The translations under genes and the position numbers were made by a program. From an uncultured Bacteroidales bacterium (GTDB lineage Bacteria; Bacteroidota; Bacteroidia; Bacteroidales; Marinilabiliaceae): a DNA stretch of 45,816 nucleotides. The stretch is from the NCBI GenBank assembly GCA_934699135.1, contig CAKUVM010000009.1:1-45816 (forward strand), read 5' to 3'. The notes beneath the pieces were generated by a model. The model did no database searches. It saw nothing but the letters and a program-made list of their open reading frames with translations, and had not been told where the DNA came from. Below are positions 24,358 through 33,241 of the stretch, piece after piece (position 1 is the stretch's first letter; each line of letters starts with the position of its first letter).

Positions 24358-27134
24358 CACGCGACGCCCCAAGACCCACAATGCGCATATTGACGGCCAT
24401 AGCGGCCATGTTCCTGACCGTATTGACCTCTCTGCCCACCACCGCAAGCGCGCAGACACGCGGACTGACAGGCACGGAGACGCGGGGCAGGGTGACGGAC
24501 GCCGACACGGGGGAGCCGCTGCCATTCGCGGCGGTAGTCCTGACGCGCGGCGGAGCAACGCTGACGGGTGCGTCGGCCGACTCCGACGGCTGGTTCACCC
24601 TCACGGCTTTGGGCGGTGACAGCCTCACGGCCACGTTTCTGGGCTATGAGACAACGTCCGTGGCCGCGCGCCCAGGCGAGACTGCCGCCATCAGGCTGCG
24701 CAAGACGGCAGTGTCTTTGGCCGAGGTGAGGGTGACTGCATCCGAGGCGGGGCAGACGCAGACGGCCACCACCATGATAGGTCAAACGGCCATGGAGCAC
24801 CTGCAACCATCATCATTGGCCGACCTCATGAGCCTGCTGCCTGGCGGGCAGACACAGCAGCCGCAAATGGGCAAGGCCAACAGCATATCACTGCGCGAAG
24901 TGCCAAGCGAAGACAAAGATTACGCCACGTCGGCCCTCGGCACAAAAATCATGGTGGACGGCTCTCCATTGGGGACCGACGCCAACCTGCAAAAGATTAC
25001 CGACGCCGGGCAGACCGACGCCGATGACAAGAGACAAAACGTGAGCGGCGGCACAGACCTCCGCACCATCCCGACAGATGACATTGAGAGCGTGGAGGTG
25101 ATCCGCGGCATCCCGTCAGTCCGCTATGGCGACCTGACAAGCGGCGTGGTGAACATCCGCCGCAAGATTGGCGGCTCGCCCCTCACCATTCGTCTCAAAG
25201 CCGACCCCTATTCCCGCCTCATCAGCCTGGGCAAAGGCGTGGACTGCAAGGGCGGGTGGGTGGTGAACCTGGGAGCCGGGTTGCTGAAGTCGGAGATTGA
25301 CCCAAGGAACAGATACGAGACGTTTCGCCGCATTAACGCCTCGGCACGCGGGCGCAAGGCCTGGGGCGGCATCTGGGGCGGGACTCTGACATGGAGGCCC
25401 TCGGCCGACTATGACCAAAACATTGACGCGCAAAAGGCAGACCCTGAGAGGCAGACGGCTCGGGAAGACAAATATGAGAGCCGTCACGCCCGCGTGGCAC
25501 TGGCCAACGACGCCTTGTGGCAAGACGCGAGGCTGCTGGTGAGGCTGCGCCACGGCATGAGCCTGAGCGTTGAAGAGACAAGCCAACGCAAAAGGGTGAT
25601 AAACGCGCAAAACCTATACGCCCCGTCAGACACCACGGACGGACGGCCACATGACGTGCTGCCTCTTGAAAAAGACTACGTGGCCACACACAAAGTGGAG
25701 GGCCGACCTTTCTACTCCAACACGCAAGCCACAGCCACACTCACAACCGCCCTGCCACACAGCACTCACAGGCTATCGGTGGGAGCGGAGTGGCAGTGCA
25801 ACAAGAACTACGGCCGCGGGCAGGTGTTCGACACCAGGCGCCCACTTGGCGGCACTACGGCGCGCCGCCCCAGGTCTTTTCGCTCCATACCCGCCACAAA
25901 CATTGTGGGGCTGTTTGCCGAAGACGAGGCCTCGGCCTCGCTAGGTCCCGTAGGAGTCCGCCTCACGCTGGGCCTGCGCTTGAGCCTCATGGCCGGCCTG
26001 CCGAGCCACTACGCCATGAGCGGCAAGGTGTATGCCGACCCCAGGGCCAACATGACCGTGGAGCTGCCTAAATGGGGGATGGCGAAGATGGACATATCAG
26101 TAAGCGCGGGCAGGCTGAGCAAGACACCCACCATAGACTTGCTGCATCCTGACAAACTATATGTGGATATCTACGAGCTGAACTATTGGCACAAAGACGA
26201 GGCCCTGCGGCGGGCCATTGTGAGAACCTACGCCATAAATTGCGACGCCCCCGGCCTGAAGCCCGCCCACAACAACAAGACGGAGCTGCGCATCGGCCTG
26301 CGCATCGGGGGTCACTCGCTGTCTGCCTGCGCGTTCCATGAGAATATGGACGATGGTTTCAGATATATGAAAACGCCCATAGCGCTGCCATATCGCAAAT
26401 ATGACACATCTTCCGTGGGCGCAAACCCCACGACAAGGCCCGACCCTTCCGCGCTGCCCTATGAGGAGACGGCGAGGCTCAAACTCGTGACGAGGGCCCG
26501 CAACGGCTCCACGATAAGAAAAGACGGCGTGGAGTGGCAATATGACTCCCCGCGCATGAAGCCCATATCCACGCGGCTGAGCGTCTGCGGCGCATGGCTC
26601 AAGACCACGAGAGAGAACAGCGAGCCGGAGTGGTATCAGGGGGCGAACGCCACGGTGATGGGCGTGGTGGTGGACAATGTATATGCCGGGCTGTATGACT
26701 GGCACCAGACATCGGTGCGGGAGAGAGCCACCACATCATTCACCATCGAGAGCTACTATGACCGCATAGGCTTCATATTCTCCGCAACGGCCGAGTGCGT
26801 CTGGCACGGGAAGACCACCACCCCTCTGCGCAACGCGCGGCCAGTGGCCTACATGGGCATAGACGGCCAGGAGAGGCCCTATGGCGAGGCCGAGGCCAAA
26901 GACCCGATTCTGGGCGCGCTGACACTCTCCAACACGGCAAACAGCATATCTATGGAAGAGCGAGCCTACGCCACATTCAACTTCAAGGCCACGAAGAAAT
27001 TCGGCACCTACTTCTCCATTAGTTTCTTCGCGGACAGACTCCTGGCCGCCGCAAGAGACTACGAGAAAGACGGGTTTACAGTCCGCCGGTCGTTCTCTCC
27101 ATATTTCGGGGCGCAAGCCTACGTGAGATTTTAA
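24354..27134 (+). CDS. TonB-dependent receptor with carboxypeptidase-like domain
   Basis: A 926-residue outer-membrane receptor. A signal peptide ends at ASA before Q34. A CarboxypepD_reg-like domain spans about 44-115 (GRVTDADTGEPLPFAAVVL), a plug about 125-255 (LADLMSLLPGG, then DDIESVEVIRGIPSVRYGDL), and the rest is a beta-barrel ending in YVRF, a proper aromatic C-terminus. The start at 24354 overlaps the ZIP stop; a second ATG at 24381 is possible. It lacks the long SusC-type features and has no SusD partner. With the ZIP transporter it probably imports a metal or metal complex energised by TonB, which is inference. Confidence 0.93.
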   Translation: MTRDAPRPTMRILTAIAAMFLTVLTSLPTTASAQTRGLTGTETRGRVTDADTGEPLPFAAVVLTRGGATLTGASADSDGWFTLTALGGDSLTATFLGYETTSVAARPGETAAIRLRKTAVSLAEVRVTASEAGQTQTATTMIGQTAMEHLQPSSLADLMSLLPGGQTQQPQMGKANSISLREVPSEDKDYATSALGTKIMVDGSPLGTDANLQKITDAGQTDADDKRQNVSGGTDLRTIPTDDIESVEVIRGIPSVRYGDLTSGVVNIRRKIGGSPLTIRLKADPYSRLISLGKGVDCKGGWVVNLGAGLLKSEIDPRNRYETFRRINASARGRKAWGGIWGGTLTWRPSADYDQNIDAQKADPERQTAREDKYESRHARVALANDALWQDARLLVRLRHGMSLSVEETSQRKRVINAQNLYAPSDTTDGRPHDVLPLEKDYVATHKVEGRPFYSNTQATATLTTALPHSTHRLSVGAEWQCNKNYGRGQVFDTRRPLGGTTARRPRSFRSIPATNIVGLFAEDEASASLGPVGVRLTLGLRLSLMAGLPSHYAMSGKVYADPRANMTVELPKWGMAKMDISVSAGRLSKTPTIDLLHPDKLYVDIYELNYWHKDEALRRAIVRTYAINCDAPGLKPAHNNKTELRIGLRIGGHSLSACAFHENMDDGFRYMKTPIALPYRKYDTSSVGANPTTRPDPSALPYEETARLKLVTRARNGSTIRKDGVEWQYDSPRMKPISTRLSVCGAWLKTTRENSEPEWYQGANATVMGVVVDNVYAGLYDWHQTSVRERATTSFTIESYYDRIGFIFSATAECVWHGKTTTPLRNARPVAYMGIDGQERPYGEAEAKDPILGALTLSNTANSISMEERAYATFNFKATKKFGTYFSISFFADRLLAAARDYEKDGFTVRRSFSPYFGAQAYVRF

Positions 27135-27180
27135 ACACGACGCAAGACTTTCAATATTTAAGAATCAAACCAATACTCAG

Positions 27181-28434
27181 ATGAAGAAAACCAAAGCATT
27201 GCTCTTGAGCCTGGCCGCCGTGGCGGCACTGAGCCTCAACTCTTGCAACGATGATGACGACCCGTCGTTCAGCACCATCATGCCCTCCATCAGCCTGTCC
27301 GGCTCACTGACAGACATCAGCCAGTCAGACTCCGCTTTTCTCGACGCGGCCAACATATCCAACGGCATGACCCAGCGCTTCGACCTCCGCGCCGCGGCGT
27401 CCGACGCCATATCTTTGGAAGACGGCCTCTACAACATGACCCTGACCATCTACACCAGCCGCCGCGTTGGCGAGACATCGGCCAAGATTGTGGAGACGAG
27501 CCGCGACGTGAAACAAAACGTGCAAGTGAGCGGCGGCAGCGTGGCCCTCAGCTTCGCGCCCAAGAAAGTGACGGCCGGAGACGGCGGACTGGTAATTGCG
27601 GAGCTGTGCCTAAACAGCAAACTGGCCGACGGGCTCAAAAGCTACCGAGGCGACGCCTGGTTCCGCATTTTCAACAACTCGGCAGACACGGTATACGCCG
27701 ACGGGCTGTGCATCTTCGAGAGCGCGTTTAAGACCACCTCAAAGCAAGACTACACGCCAGACGTGATGGGCACCGACATGGTGGTCTGCGCCATATACAA
27801 GATTCCCGGTGCCGGCAAAGATGTGGCCGTGGCCCCCGGAGCGTCTCTGCTGCTGGCAGACGTGGCCAAAGACCACCGCGCGGACAACAGCCTCTCTTTC
27901 GACCTCTCCAAGGCCGACTTCGAGTGGTATGACGAGACGGAGAAAAACCTGGACATTGACGTGCAGGACGTGCCAAACCTCACGTGCGTCTGGAAAGCGT
28001 CTAACACCATATGGCAACCCAACACGCAGGGCAACACCGCATTCGGCATCGGCCGCATCGGCGGTGAGACGGGCGGCGTTTCTGACGCTGAATACGTCTC
28101 CAACTTCAAGTATGACGGCACGTACATCCTCGTGACGACAAACAAGAAAACGGGCGAGACTATTGAGAAGGAGATGAAAGCGAGCGGCTACATGTTCCCC
28201 AACGACTGGATTATGGACGCCGTGACGCTGTCTCCCTCCACACAGTGGGCATGGAACGTGACCGACCAGAGCATCGACGCCGGCCACGTGTCTCTCGGCG
28301 CTACGGGCGCGGACAAGAGCCGCCTCGGCATGTCGGCGCGCCGCAAGGCCAACGGCGGCGGCCTGGCGGACACTAACAACAGCTCTGAAGACTTCGAGAC
28401 CGTGGAGGCCGACCCGTACCACGCCTTCGAATAA
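27181..28434 (+). CDS. DUF4876 surface lipoprotein
   Basis: A 417-residue lipoprotein: basic N-terminus, hydrophobic core, and lipobox LSLNSC with C22, followed by an acidic NDDDD stretch that matches the Bacteroidetes lipoprotein surface-export signal. The body fits DUF4876: a transthyretin-like N-terminal sandwich (ITxYTSRRVGE region) and a later lamin-tail-like part (GGLVIAELCLNSK, WFRIFNNSADTVYADGL). It lies 46 bases after the TonB receptor and 11 before the DUF6850 gene, so it is likely the surface partner of the receptor in the way SusD-like proteins serve SusC. Substrate binding is not shown. Confidence 0.82.
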   Translation: MKKTKALLLSLAAVAALSLNSCNDDDDPSFSTIMPSISLSGSLTDISQSDSAFLDAANISNGMTQRFDLRAAASDAISLEDGLYNMTLTIYTSRRVGETSAKIVETSRDVKQNVQVSGGSVALSFAPKKVTAGDGGLVIAELCLNSKLADGLKSYRGDAWFRIFNNSADTVYADGLCIFESAFKTTSKQDYTPDVMGTDMVVCAIYKIPGAGKDVAVAPGASLLLADVAKDHRADNSLSFDLSKADFEWYDETEKNLDIDVQDVPNLTCVWKASNTIWQPNTQGNTAFGIGRIGGETGGVSDAEYVSNFKYDGTYILVTTNKKTGETIEKEMKASGYMFPNDWIMDAVTLSPSTQWAWNVTDQSIDAGHVSLGATGADKSRLGMSARRKANGGGLADTNNSSEDFETVEADPYHAFE

Positions 28435-28445
28435 GCCGCACCTTC

Positions 28446-29900
28446 ATGACCTTCCGCACCCCGATATTCATTGCGGCAACATTGGCCCACTGCTTGGCCA
28501 CGGCCCAAGACACGCCCGGCAACCCGGCACTCATGGCCATGCGCCAAGACTCGTCACGCTCCGAAATACACGTCGGCCTCACCTCGCTCGCACATATGAG
28601 CGAGACGGCGCAAGAGGGCGTAAGATGGAGGGGATGGGAGGCCGCCGGCCACACATTCCTGCGCCTGGGCGATGGCCGCGTGGCATGGGGACGCGCCGCC
28701 TATACCGACGGGCAAAAGACCGACGTCATGTTTTCCGAGACGGCCGACTATGCCGAGATTGGCCCCATGGCCGTGGCCGACACAGCGGGAGGAGACAAGG
28801 AGAGGGAGGCATATGATTTCTTGGCCGGCTTCGCCTGGCGCGGGCGCAAGGCCGGCGCGGGCTTGCAGGTGGACTACTCGTCCGCCACAGAGTTCCGCAC
28901 GGCGGACCCTCGCCCCAAAGCCGACGCCACAGTGGCGAGAGTGACAGCCGGGGGCTGGCTCACGGTAGTGGAGGGGCATTCGCTCGGACTTTTCGGCACG
29001 CTGCGGAAATATTCGCAAGAGATCGACATTGACTTCTATAATGAGTATGGCGCAGCGGCGACCATCTATCACCTGCAAGGACTGGGCACGGACTACACCC
29101 GCTTCGCCGGATCCAATGACGAGGCCTACTACAAGGGCAAGGCGATAGGTGGCGGGCTGACATATGACGGGCGCGTGAGCGCGGAGGTCGGCATTGGGCG
29201 CAACCATCTGGAAAAAGGAATGCCGGACCTCGGCAATGCGGTGATTGACGAGACCATGCGCCGAAGCCTGTGGGCCAAGGCCTCGCTCCCAATCGTGTCG
29301 GAGCAATGGAGCCACAGGCTGACCATATCAGCCACGTGGATGCGCAACGTGCTAACGCAGAACATATTTGACGATGGCACGCACTCCTATCGACCCATCG
29401 CGAGGCGCAAGCCATATGAGGCCACGGCGCAAGAGGCCACCGCAGTGTTCCACACCGCAAAAGGCGAGGCCGCGCGCATAAAGCTTACGGCGCAAGCCCA
29501 ATGGAGCCACACGGAGGAGAGAAACACCGACACCAGGCGCACTCTGGAGAAAACAACCCTGGAGGCCAACCTCCACGCCACGGCATGGAGTCAGGCCATG
29601 CGGCGGCTGCGCCTCTCTTACGGCCTTGGAGCCACGCACCGAGCCGCTCTGGCCACCCGATGCGACCTTGGCGCGCCGACACCCAAAGAGATGCCGCGCG
29701 CCCTGGTCATTGAGCGCGCGGCATTTGAGCGACAGACAACGGCGCGCACGGGTGGCGAGGCCGACCTGCGGGCCGATGTCGGAGGGTGGAGGCACTTCCG
29801 AACAATATTTTTGCGGGCGGCGGCCACTGCCCTATGGTATGAGGGCCGAGCCTTCGCGCCGGCATGGGGGGTGACCCTGACAGCCGGCGTGACAATCTGA
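28446..29900 (+). CDS. DUF6850 outer-membrane beta-barrel protein
   Basis: A 484-residue exported protein with a signal peptide ending ATA before Q21 and alternating polar/hydrophobic strands over its full length (for example GRVAWGRAAYTDG, AGAGLQVDYSS, LGLFGTLRKYS, ALWYEGRAFAPAWGVTLTAG), as in outer-membrane barrels. I assign it to DUF6850 by its length, strand pattern and the standing association of that family with DUF4876 and a TonB-dependent receptor. It is the last gene of the four-gene operon and is followed by a strong hairpin. Confidence 0.75.
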   Translation: MTFRTPIFIAATLAHCLATAQDTPGNPALMAMRQDSSRSEIHVGLTSLAHMSETAQEGVRWRGWEAAGHTFLRLGDGRVAWGRAAYTDGQKTDVMFSETADYAEIGPMAVADTAGGDKEREAYDFLAGFAWRGRKAGAGLQVDYSSATEFRTADPRPKADATVARVTAGGWLTVVEGHSLGLFGTLRKYSQEIDIDFYNEYGAAATIYHLQGLGTDYTRFAGSNDEAYYKGKAIGGGLTYDGRVSAEVGIGRNHLEKGMPDLGNAVIDETMRRSLWAKASLPIVSEQWSHRLTISATWMRNVLTQNIFDDGTHSYRPIARRKPYEATAQEATAVFHTAKGEAARIKLTAQAQWSHTEERNTDTRRTLEKTTLEANLHATAWSQAMRRLRLSYGLGATHRAALATRCDLGAPTPKEMPRALVIERAAFERQTTARTGGEADLRADVGGWRHFRTIFLRAAATALWYEGRAFAPAWGVTLTAGVTI

Positions 29901-29926
29901 CGCACGGCAAATATTATAAAGGGGAG

Positions 29927-29960
29927 ACCCGTCGCGGAGGCTTAGCCTCCCGCGACGGGT
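29927..29960. terminator. Bidirectional hairpin between convergent operons
   Basis: ACCCGTCGCG-GAGGC pairs with GCCTC-C-CGCGACGGGT around TTA, with one bulged C. It is 26 bases past the DUF6850 stop and 29 bases from the end of the ABC permease gene on the other strand, so it can serve both. Confidence 0.8.
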
Positions 29961-29989
29961 TCTATCCTTCAGCTTAGCCACCCAATCGG

Positions 29990-31210
29990 CTACTCATACC
30001 TTATGGCCTCAATGGGGTCTAGGTTAGCGGCCTTGCTGGCCGGAATGTAACCGAAGCCGACGCCAATGACGGTGCAGACGGCGAACGAGACGAAAATGCT
30101 CCACATGGGAATGGAGGTTGGCAAACCGAACTGCCCACAGAGAAGCGTGCCAAGCCAACCCACCACCACGCCCAAGACGCCTCCCGTAAGGCTGATCATG
30201 ACGCTCTCAATGAGGAACTGGTTGCTGATGTCTATCGACCGCGCCCCGACGCTCATGCGCAACCCAATCTCGCGGGTGCGCTCCGTGACCGATACCAACA
30301 TTATGTTCATGATGCCGATGCCCGCCACAAGGAGCGAAAACGCCGCCGCCACGACCAAGATGACCGTGATGGTGTCCATGGTGCTGCTCATGGTCTCCAT
30401 CATCTCCTGTTGGCTGCGGATGGTGAAATTGTCTTCGTCCGCCTCCTTGAGCTTGTGAGACGAGCGGAGGATTGTGGTAAGCTCCTCCACGGCCTCGTCC
30501 GTGAGTTCCTCCGTTATGGCGGAGCAGTTGATGGAGTTGAGGAAAGTCTGCGCCAGGAGCCTCTTCATGACGGTGGTGTAGGGGGCAATCAGCACATTGT
30601 CCTGATCCATTCCCCAGTTATTGTAGCCCTTGGTTTTCAGCACACCCACAATGCGGAACGGGATGGACTTGAAGCGCACGGTCCGCCCCACGCAGTCGGC
30701 ATCGGCGTCGCCGAAAAGCTCCTTGACGATGGTGGTGCCGACCACGCACACCTTGGCGTTGTGGCGTATGTCCTCGTCAGAAAACGTCTCTCCGTCCTTC
30801 AGCTCCCACTTCTTGATGTCAAAATAGTCCAAGCTCTCGCCATACATTGACGCGCTAGTGTTGTTGGCTCCGAAAATGACCTGCCCCGAGGCCGAGACCT
30901 CTGGCGAGACGTATGTTATGAAGCGCTTGTCGGCCAATATGGCCTCATAGTCCTCCACCTTGAGAGTCTGCATCTCGGAGGGGTCCAGCCTCACGCCGCC
31001 GCGCTGGTCGGAGCCCGGGCGGACCATTATCATGTTGGTACCCATCTGCGATATGTTGGCCCTCACGCTCTCTTTCGAGCCTTGACCTATGGCCATCATG
31101 ATGATGACCGCCGCCACGCCTATGATGATGCCGAGCATGGAGAGGAACGAGCGGAACTTATTGCTGGCCACGGCCCGCAAGGCCACCTTGAAAAGGTTTA
31201 TGAAGTTCAT
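29990..31210 (-). CDS. MacB-type ABC transporter permease
   Basis: A 406-residue inner-membrane permease of the MacB/FtsX architecture. One helix lies near the N-terminus (FLSMLGIIIGVAAVIIMMAIG), then a large periplasmic MacB_PCD domain (residues about 45-250) and three C-terminal helices, including LLVAGIGIMNIMLVSVTERT with the conserved R-E-I-G-L-R motif after it. It works without pumping through itself, driving a TolC-linked exit duct by mechanical motion. It is the last gene of the tolC-adaptor-ATPase-permease operon and is separated from the ATPase gene by 31 bases. The exported compound is unknown; drugs, peptides or lipoproteins are possibilities. Confidence 0.92.
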   Translation of the reverse strand: MNFINLFKVALRAVASNKFRSFLSMLGIIIGVAAVIIMMAIGQGSKESVRANISQMGTNMIMVRPGSDQRGGVRLDPSEMQTLKVEDYEAILADKRFITYVSPEVSASGQVIFGANNTSASMYGESLDYFDIKKWELKDGETFSDEDIRHNAKVCVVGTTIVKELFGDADADCVGRTVRFKSIPFRIVGVLKTKGYNNWGMDQDNVLIAPYTTVMKRLLAQTFLNSINCSAITEELTDEAVEELTTILRSSHKLKEADEDNFTIRSQQEMMETMSSTMDTITVILVVAAAFSLLVAGIGIMNIMLVSVTERTREIGLRMSVGARSIDISNQFLIESVMISLTGGVLGVVVGWLGTLLCGQFGLPTSIPMWSIFVSFAVCTVIGVGFGYIPASKAANLDPIEAIRYE

Positions 31211-31241
31211 TGGTCGTCATGTGTTAGTGTCATGAATATCG

Positions 31242-32015
31242 TCAGTCGTCTTGTGGCTTAGGCAGGGCGGCCAGGGCCTCGGCGGCCGAGAGCGGGTGCT
31301 CATTTTCAACATCTTCGCGAATCTTGCCGTCGCGGAGCATTATGTTGCGGCTGCTGTATTGGGCGATTTCAGGGTTGTGGGTCACGAAGATTATGGTTCT
31401 CCCCTCGCTGTGCAGCCTTTGGAACAGCACGAGCATCTCGAACGAAGTCCGCGTGTCGAGGTTTCCCGTGGCCTCATCGGCCAAGATGACGGCCGGGTCG
31501 TTGACCAGCGCGCGGGCGATGGCCACCCTCTGCATCTGGCCACCGCTCATCTGGTTGCTCATGTGGTCCAGCCTGTTGCCTAGGCCCACGGCCTCCAGCG
31601 CCCTCACCGCCGCCTCGCGCCGCTGGGCGGAGTTATATTTGTTATTATACATGAGCGGCAGCTCCACATTTTCCACGGCCGTGGTCTTGGGCAGCAGATT
31701 GTAGTTTTGGAAGACGAAACCGATCTTGCGGTTGCGCAGGCGCGCCCTTTGGTTTTTGCTCATGGAGCGCACCGAGACCCCGTCCAGTATATACTCTCCG
31801 CTCGTCGGGGTGTCTAGGCATCCCAACTGGTTGAGCAGGGTGCTTTTGCCGGAGCCGGAAGTGCCCATGATGGTGACAAACTCGCCCTCGCGTATTGTGA
31901 AGCTCACGCCGCGCAGGGCGTGCACCGTCTCGTCTCCCACACGGAAGTCGCGCCTCACGTCTCGCAGCTCAATGACCACCTTGCGGTCATCGGCCTTGCT
32001 GATGTTATCTGCCAT
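31242..32015 (-). CDS. MacB/LolD-type ABC transporter ATPase
   Basis: A 257-residue ATP-binding subunit. Walker A GTSGSGKST, the Q-loop FQNYNLLPKTTAVENVELPL, signature MSGGQMQRVAIARAL, Walker B AVILADEATGNLD and the H-loop VTHNPEIA are all intact. GCLDTPTSGEY and the MacB-like spacing place it in the MacB/LolD subgroup. In this operon ATPase and permease are separate proteins rather than fused as in E. coli MacB. It follows the adaptor gene by 16 bases. Confidence 0.93.
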   Translation of the reverse strand: MADNISKADDRKVVIELRDVRRDFRVGDETVHALRGVSFTIREGEFVTIMGTSGSGKSTLLNQLGCLDTPTSGEYILDGVSVRSMSKNQRARLRNRKIGFVFQNYNLLPKTTAVENVELPLMYNNKYNSAQRREAAVRALEAVGLGNRLDHMSNQMSGGQMQRVAIARALVNDPAVILADEATGNLDTRTSFEMLVLFQRLHSEGRTIIFVTHNPEIAQYSSRNIMLRDGKIREDVENEHPLSAAEALAALPKPQDD

Positions 32016-32031
32016 GGCGTCTCACCTCCCG

Positions 32032-33195
32032 CTACTTTTTCTTCCTCCCCGGAGGGCCTGGCATAAACGGGTTGCTCTTGGCCTCGGAGCCTGCCTCCGC
32101 GCCCGCGGCGGCGCCCAGCTCGAAGCTCACCACCACCTTGTCTCCCTCCTTGAGGCCATCCGTAACCTCCACCATCAGGCCACCATTGAGACCCGTGCTG
32201 ATGGGCATAGCCTTGAACGCGTGGCCGTCAAACTGCCACACCTTGGTCTTTGCGTCGGAGTCCTGCACCGTCTGGTCTGGCGCAAGCAGAGCCGCATTGG
32301 GGCTGAAGCGCAACGCCTTGCTCGGCACGGCCAGCACGCCGACGCGCTCGGCCGTATATATTGTCACATTTGCCGTGAGCCCGGGCAGGAGCTTGAGGTC
32401 TTTGTTCGGGGCCGAGATGACCACCTCATACGTCACCACATTGCTCTCCGTCGTCGCCTCTTGGCGCACCTGCGTCACTTGCCCGGCAAATACGTCGTCT
32501 GGGAAAGCGTCGACGGTGAACGTGACCCTCTGCCCCTGCTTCACGCCGCCGATGTCCGCCTCATCTACATCTGCGATGACGCGCATGTCCGTGAGGTCTT
32601 GGGCAATGTAGAAGAGCGTTGGCGTGGTCATGGCCGAGGCCACCGTCTGCCCCTCCTCCACCTCGCGGCTCAGCACAATGCCGTCAATGGGACTGGTGAT
32701 GGTGGCGTAGCCGAGGTTGGTCTGCGCCTTGGTCACGTTTTGCTGCTGGATCACTACTTGCTGGCGAGCCTTCTCGAAGCTCAGGCGCGCCGTCTCATAG
32801 TCGTTGACCGAGACGAGCCCCTTGTCAAAGAGGGCTGCATAGCGGTCGAAATTGGCCTTCTCATAGTCCAACTCGCTTTGGGCGTTGGCCAAATTGCTCT
32901 TGGCGGACGTGAGCTCGGAGAGAAGGTTCGTCTTGTCCAGCTCGGCAATAACCTGACCTTTTTTCACCTCGCTGTTATAGTCCACATAGATTTTGTCAAT
33001 GATTCCGCTCACCTGTGTGCCGACCTCCACCTTCGTCACCGGCTCAATGGTTCCCGTGGCCGTCACGGACGTGGCGATGTCTTGTCGCGAGACAGTGGCC
33101 ATGGTGTAGCTCACGGGCTGCCGCTCGCCACACGAGGCCATGGCCAATGTCAAGGCGAGTGCCGCGGCTCCTGCGCATATCTTCTTCATTATCAT
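32032..33195 (-). CDS. MacA/HlyD-type periplasmic adaptor lipoprotein
   Basis: About 387 residues. The lipobox is AMASC, anchoring it in the inner membrane. The core has the usual adaptor order: a membrane-proximal barrel strand and lipoyl half (IEPVTKVEVGTQVSGIID, then KGQVIAELDKTNL), an alpha-hairpin coiled coil (residues about 100-170), the second lipoyl half (ATITSPIDGIVLSREVEEGQ) and a beta-barrel domain. It bridges the MacB-like permease and TolC. ATG 33195 is chosen; ATG 33189 is two codons downstream and equally possible. The open frame extends to 33267 into tolC, without a signal peptide. Confidence 0.9.
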   Translation of the reverse strand: MIMKKICAGAAALALTLAMASCGERQPVSYTMATVSRQDIATSVTATGTIEPVTKVEVGTQVSGIIDKIYVDYNSEVKKGQVIAELDKTNLLSELTSAKSNLANAQSELDYEKANFDRYAALFDKGLVSVNDYETARLSFEKARQQVVIQQQNVTKAQTNLGYATITSPIDGIVLSREVEEGQTVASAMTTPTLFYIAQDLTDMRVIADVDEADIGGVKQGQRVTFTVDAFPDDVFAGQVTQVRQEATTESNVVTYEVVISAPNKDLKLLPGLTANVTIYTAERVGVLAVPSKALRFSPNAALLAPDQTVQDSDAKTKVWQFDGHAFKAMPISTGLNGGLMVEVTDGLKEGDKVVVSFELGAAAGAEAGSEAKSNPFMPGPPGRKKK

Positions 33196-33241
33196 TGCTT
33201 TTTCGTGTTGAATATTCGTTTCTGAGTTATCTCGCCCGCCG

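Noticed and set aside
24354..28434. Receptor plus DUF4876 lipoprotein as a SusC/SusD glycan-uptake pair
   Set aside because: The lipoprotein lacks SusD features, the receptor lacks SusC-specific extensions, no carbohydrate enzyme is nearby, and the operon begins with a metal transporter.
31726..33225. 499-residue plus-strand open frame over the adaptor and ATPase genes
   Set aside because: It crosses two well-defined genes on the other strand and shows no domain of its own.
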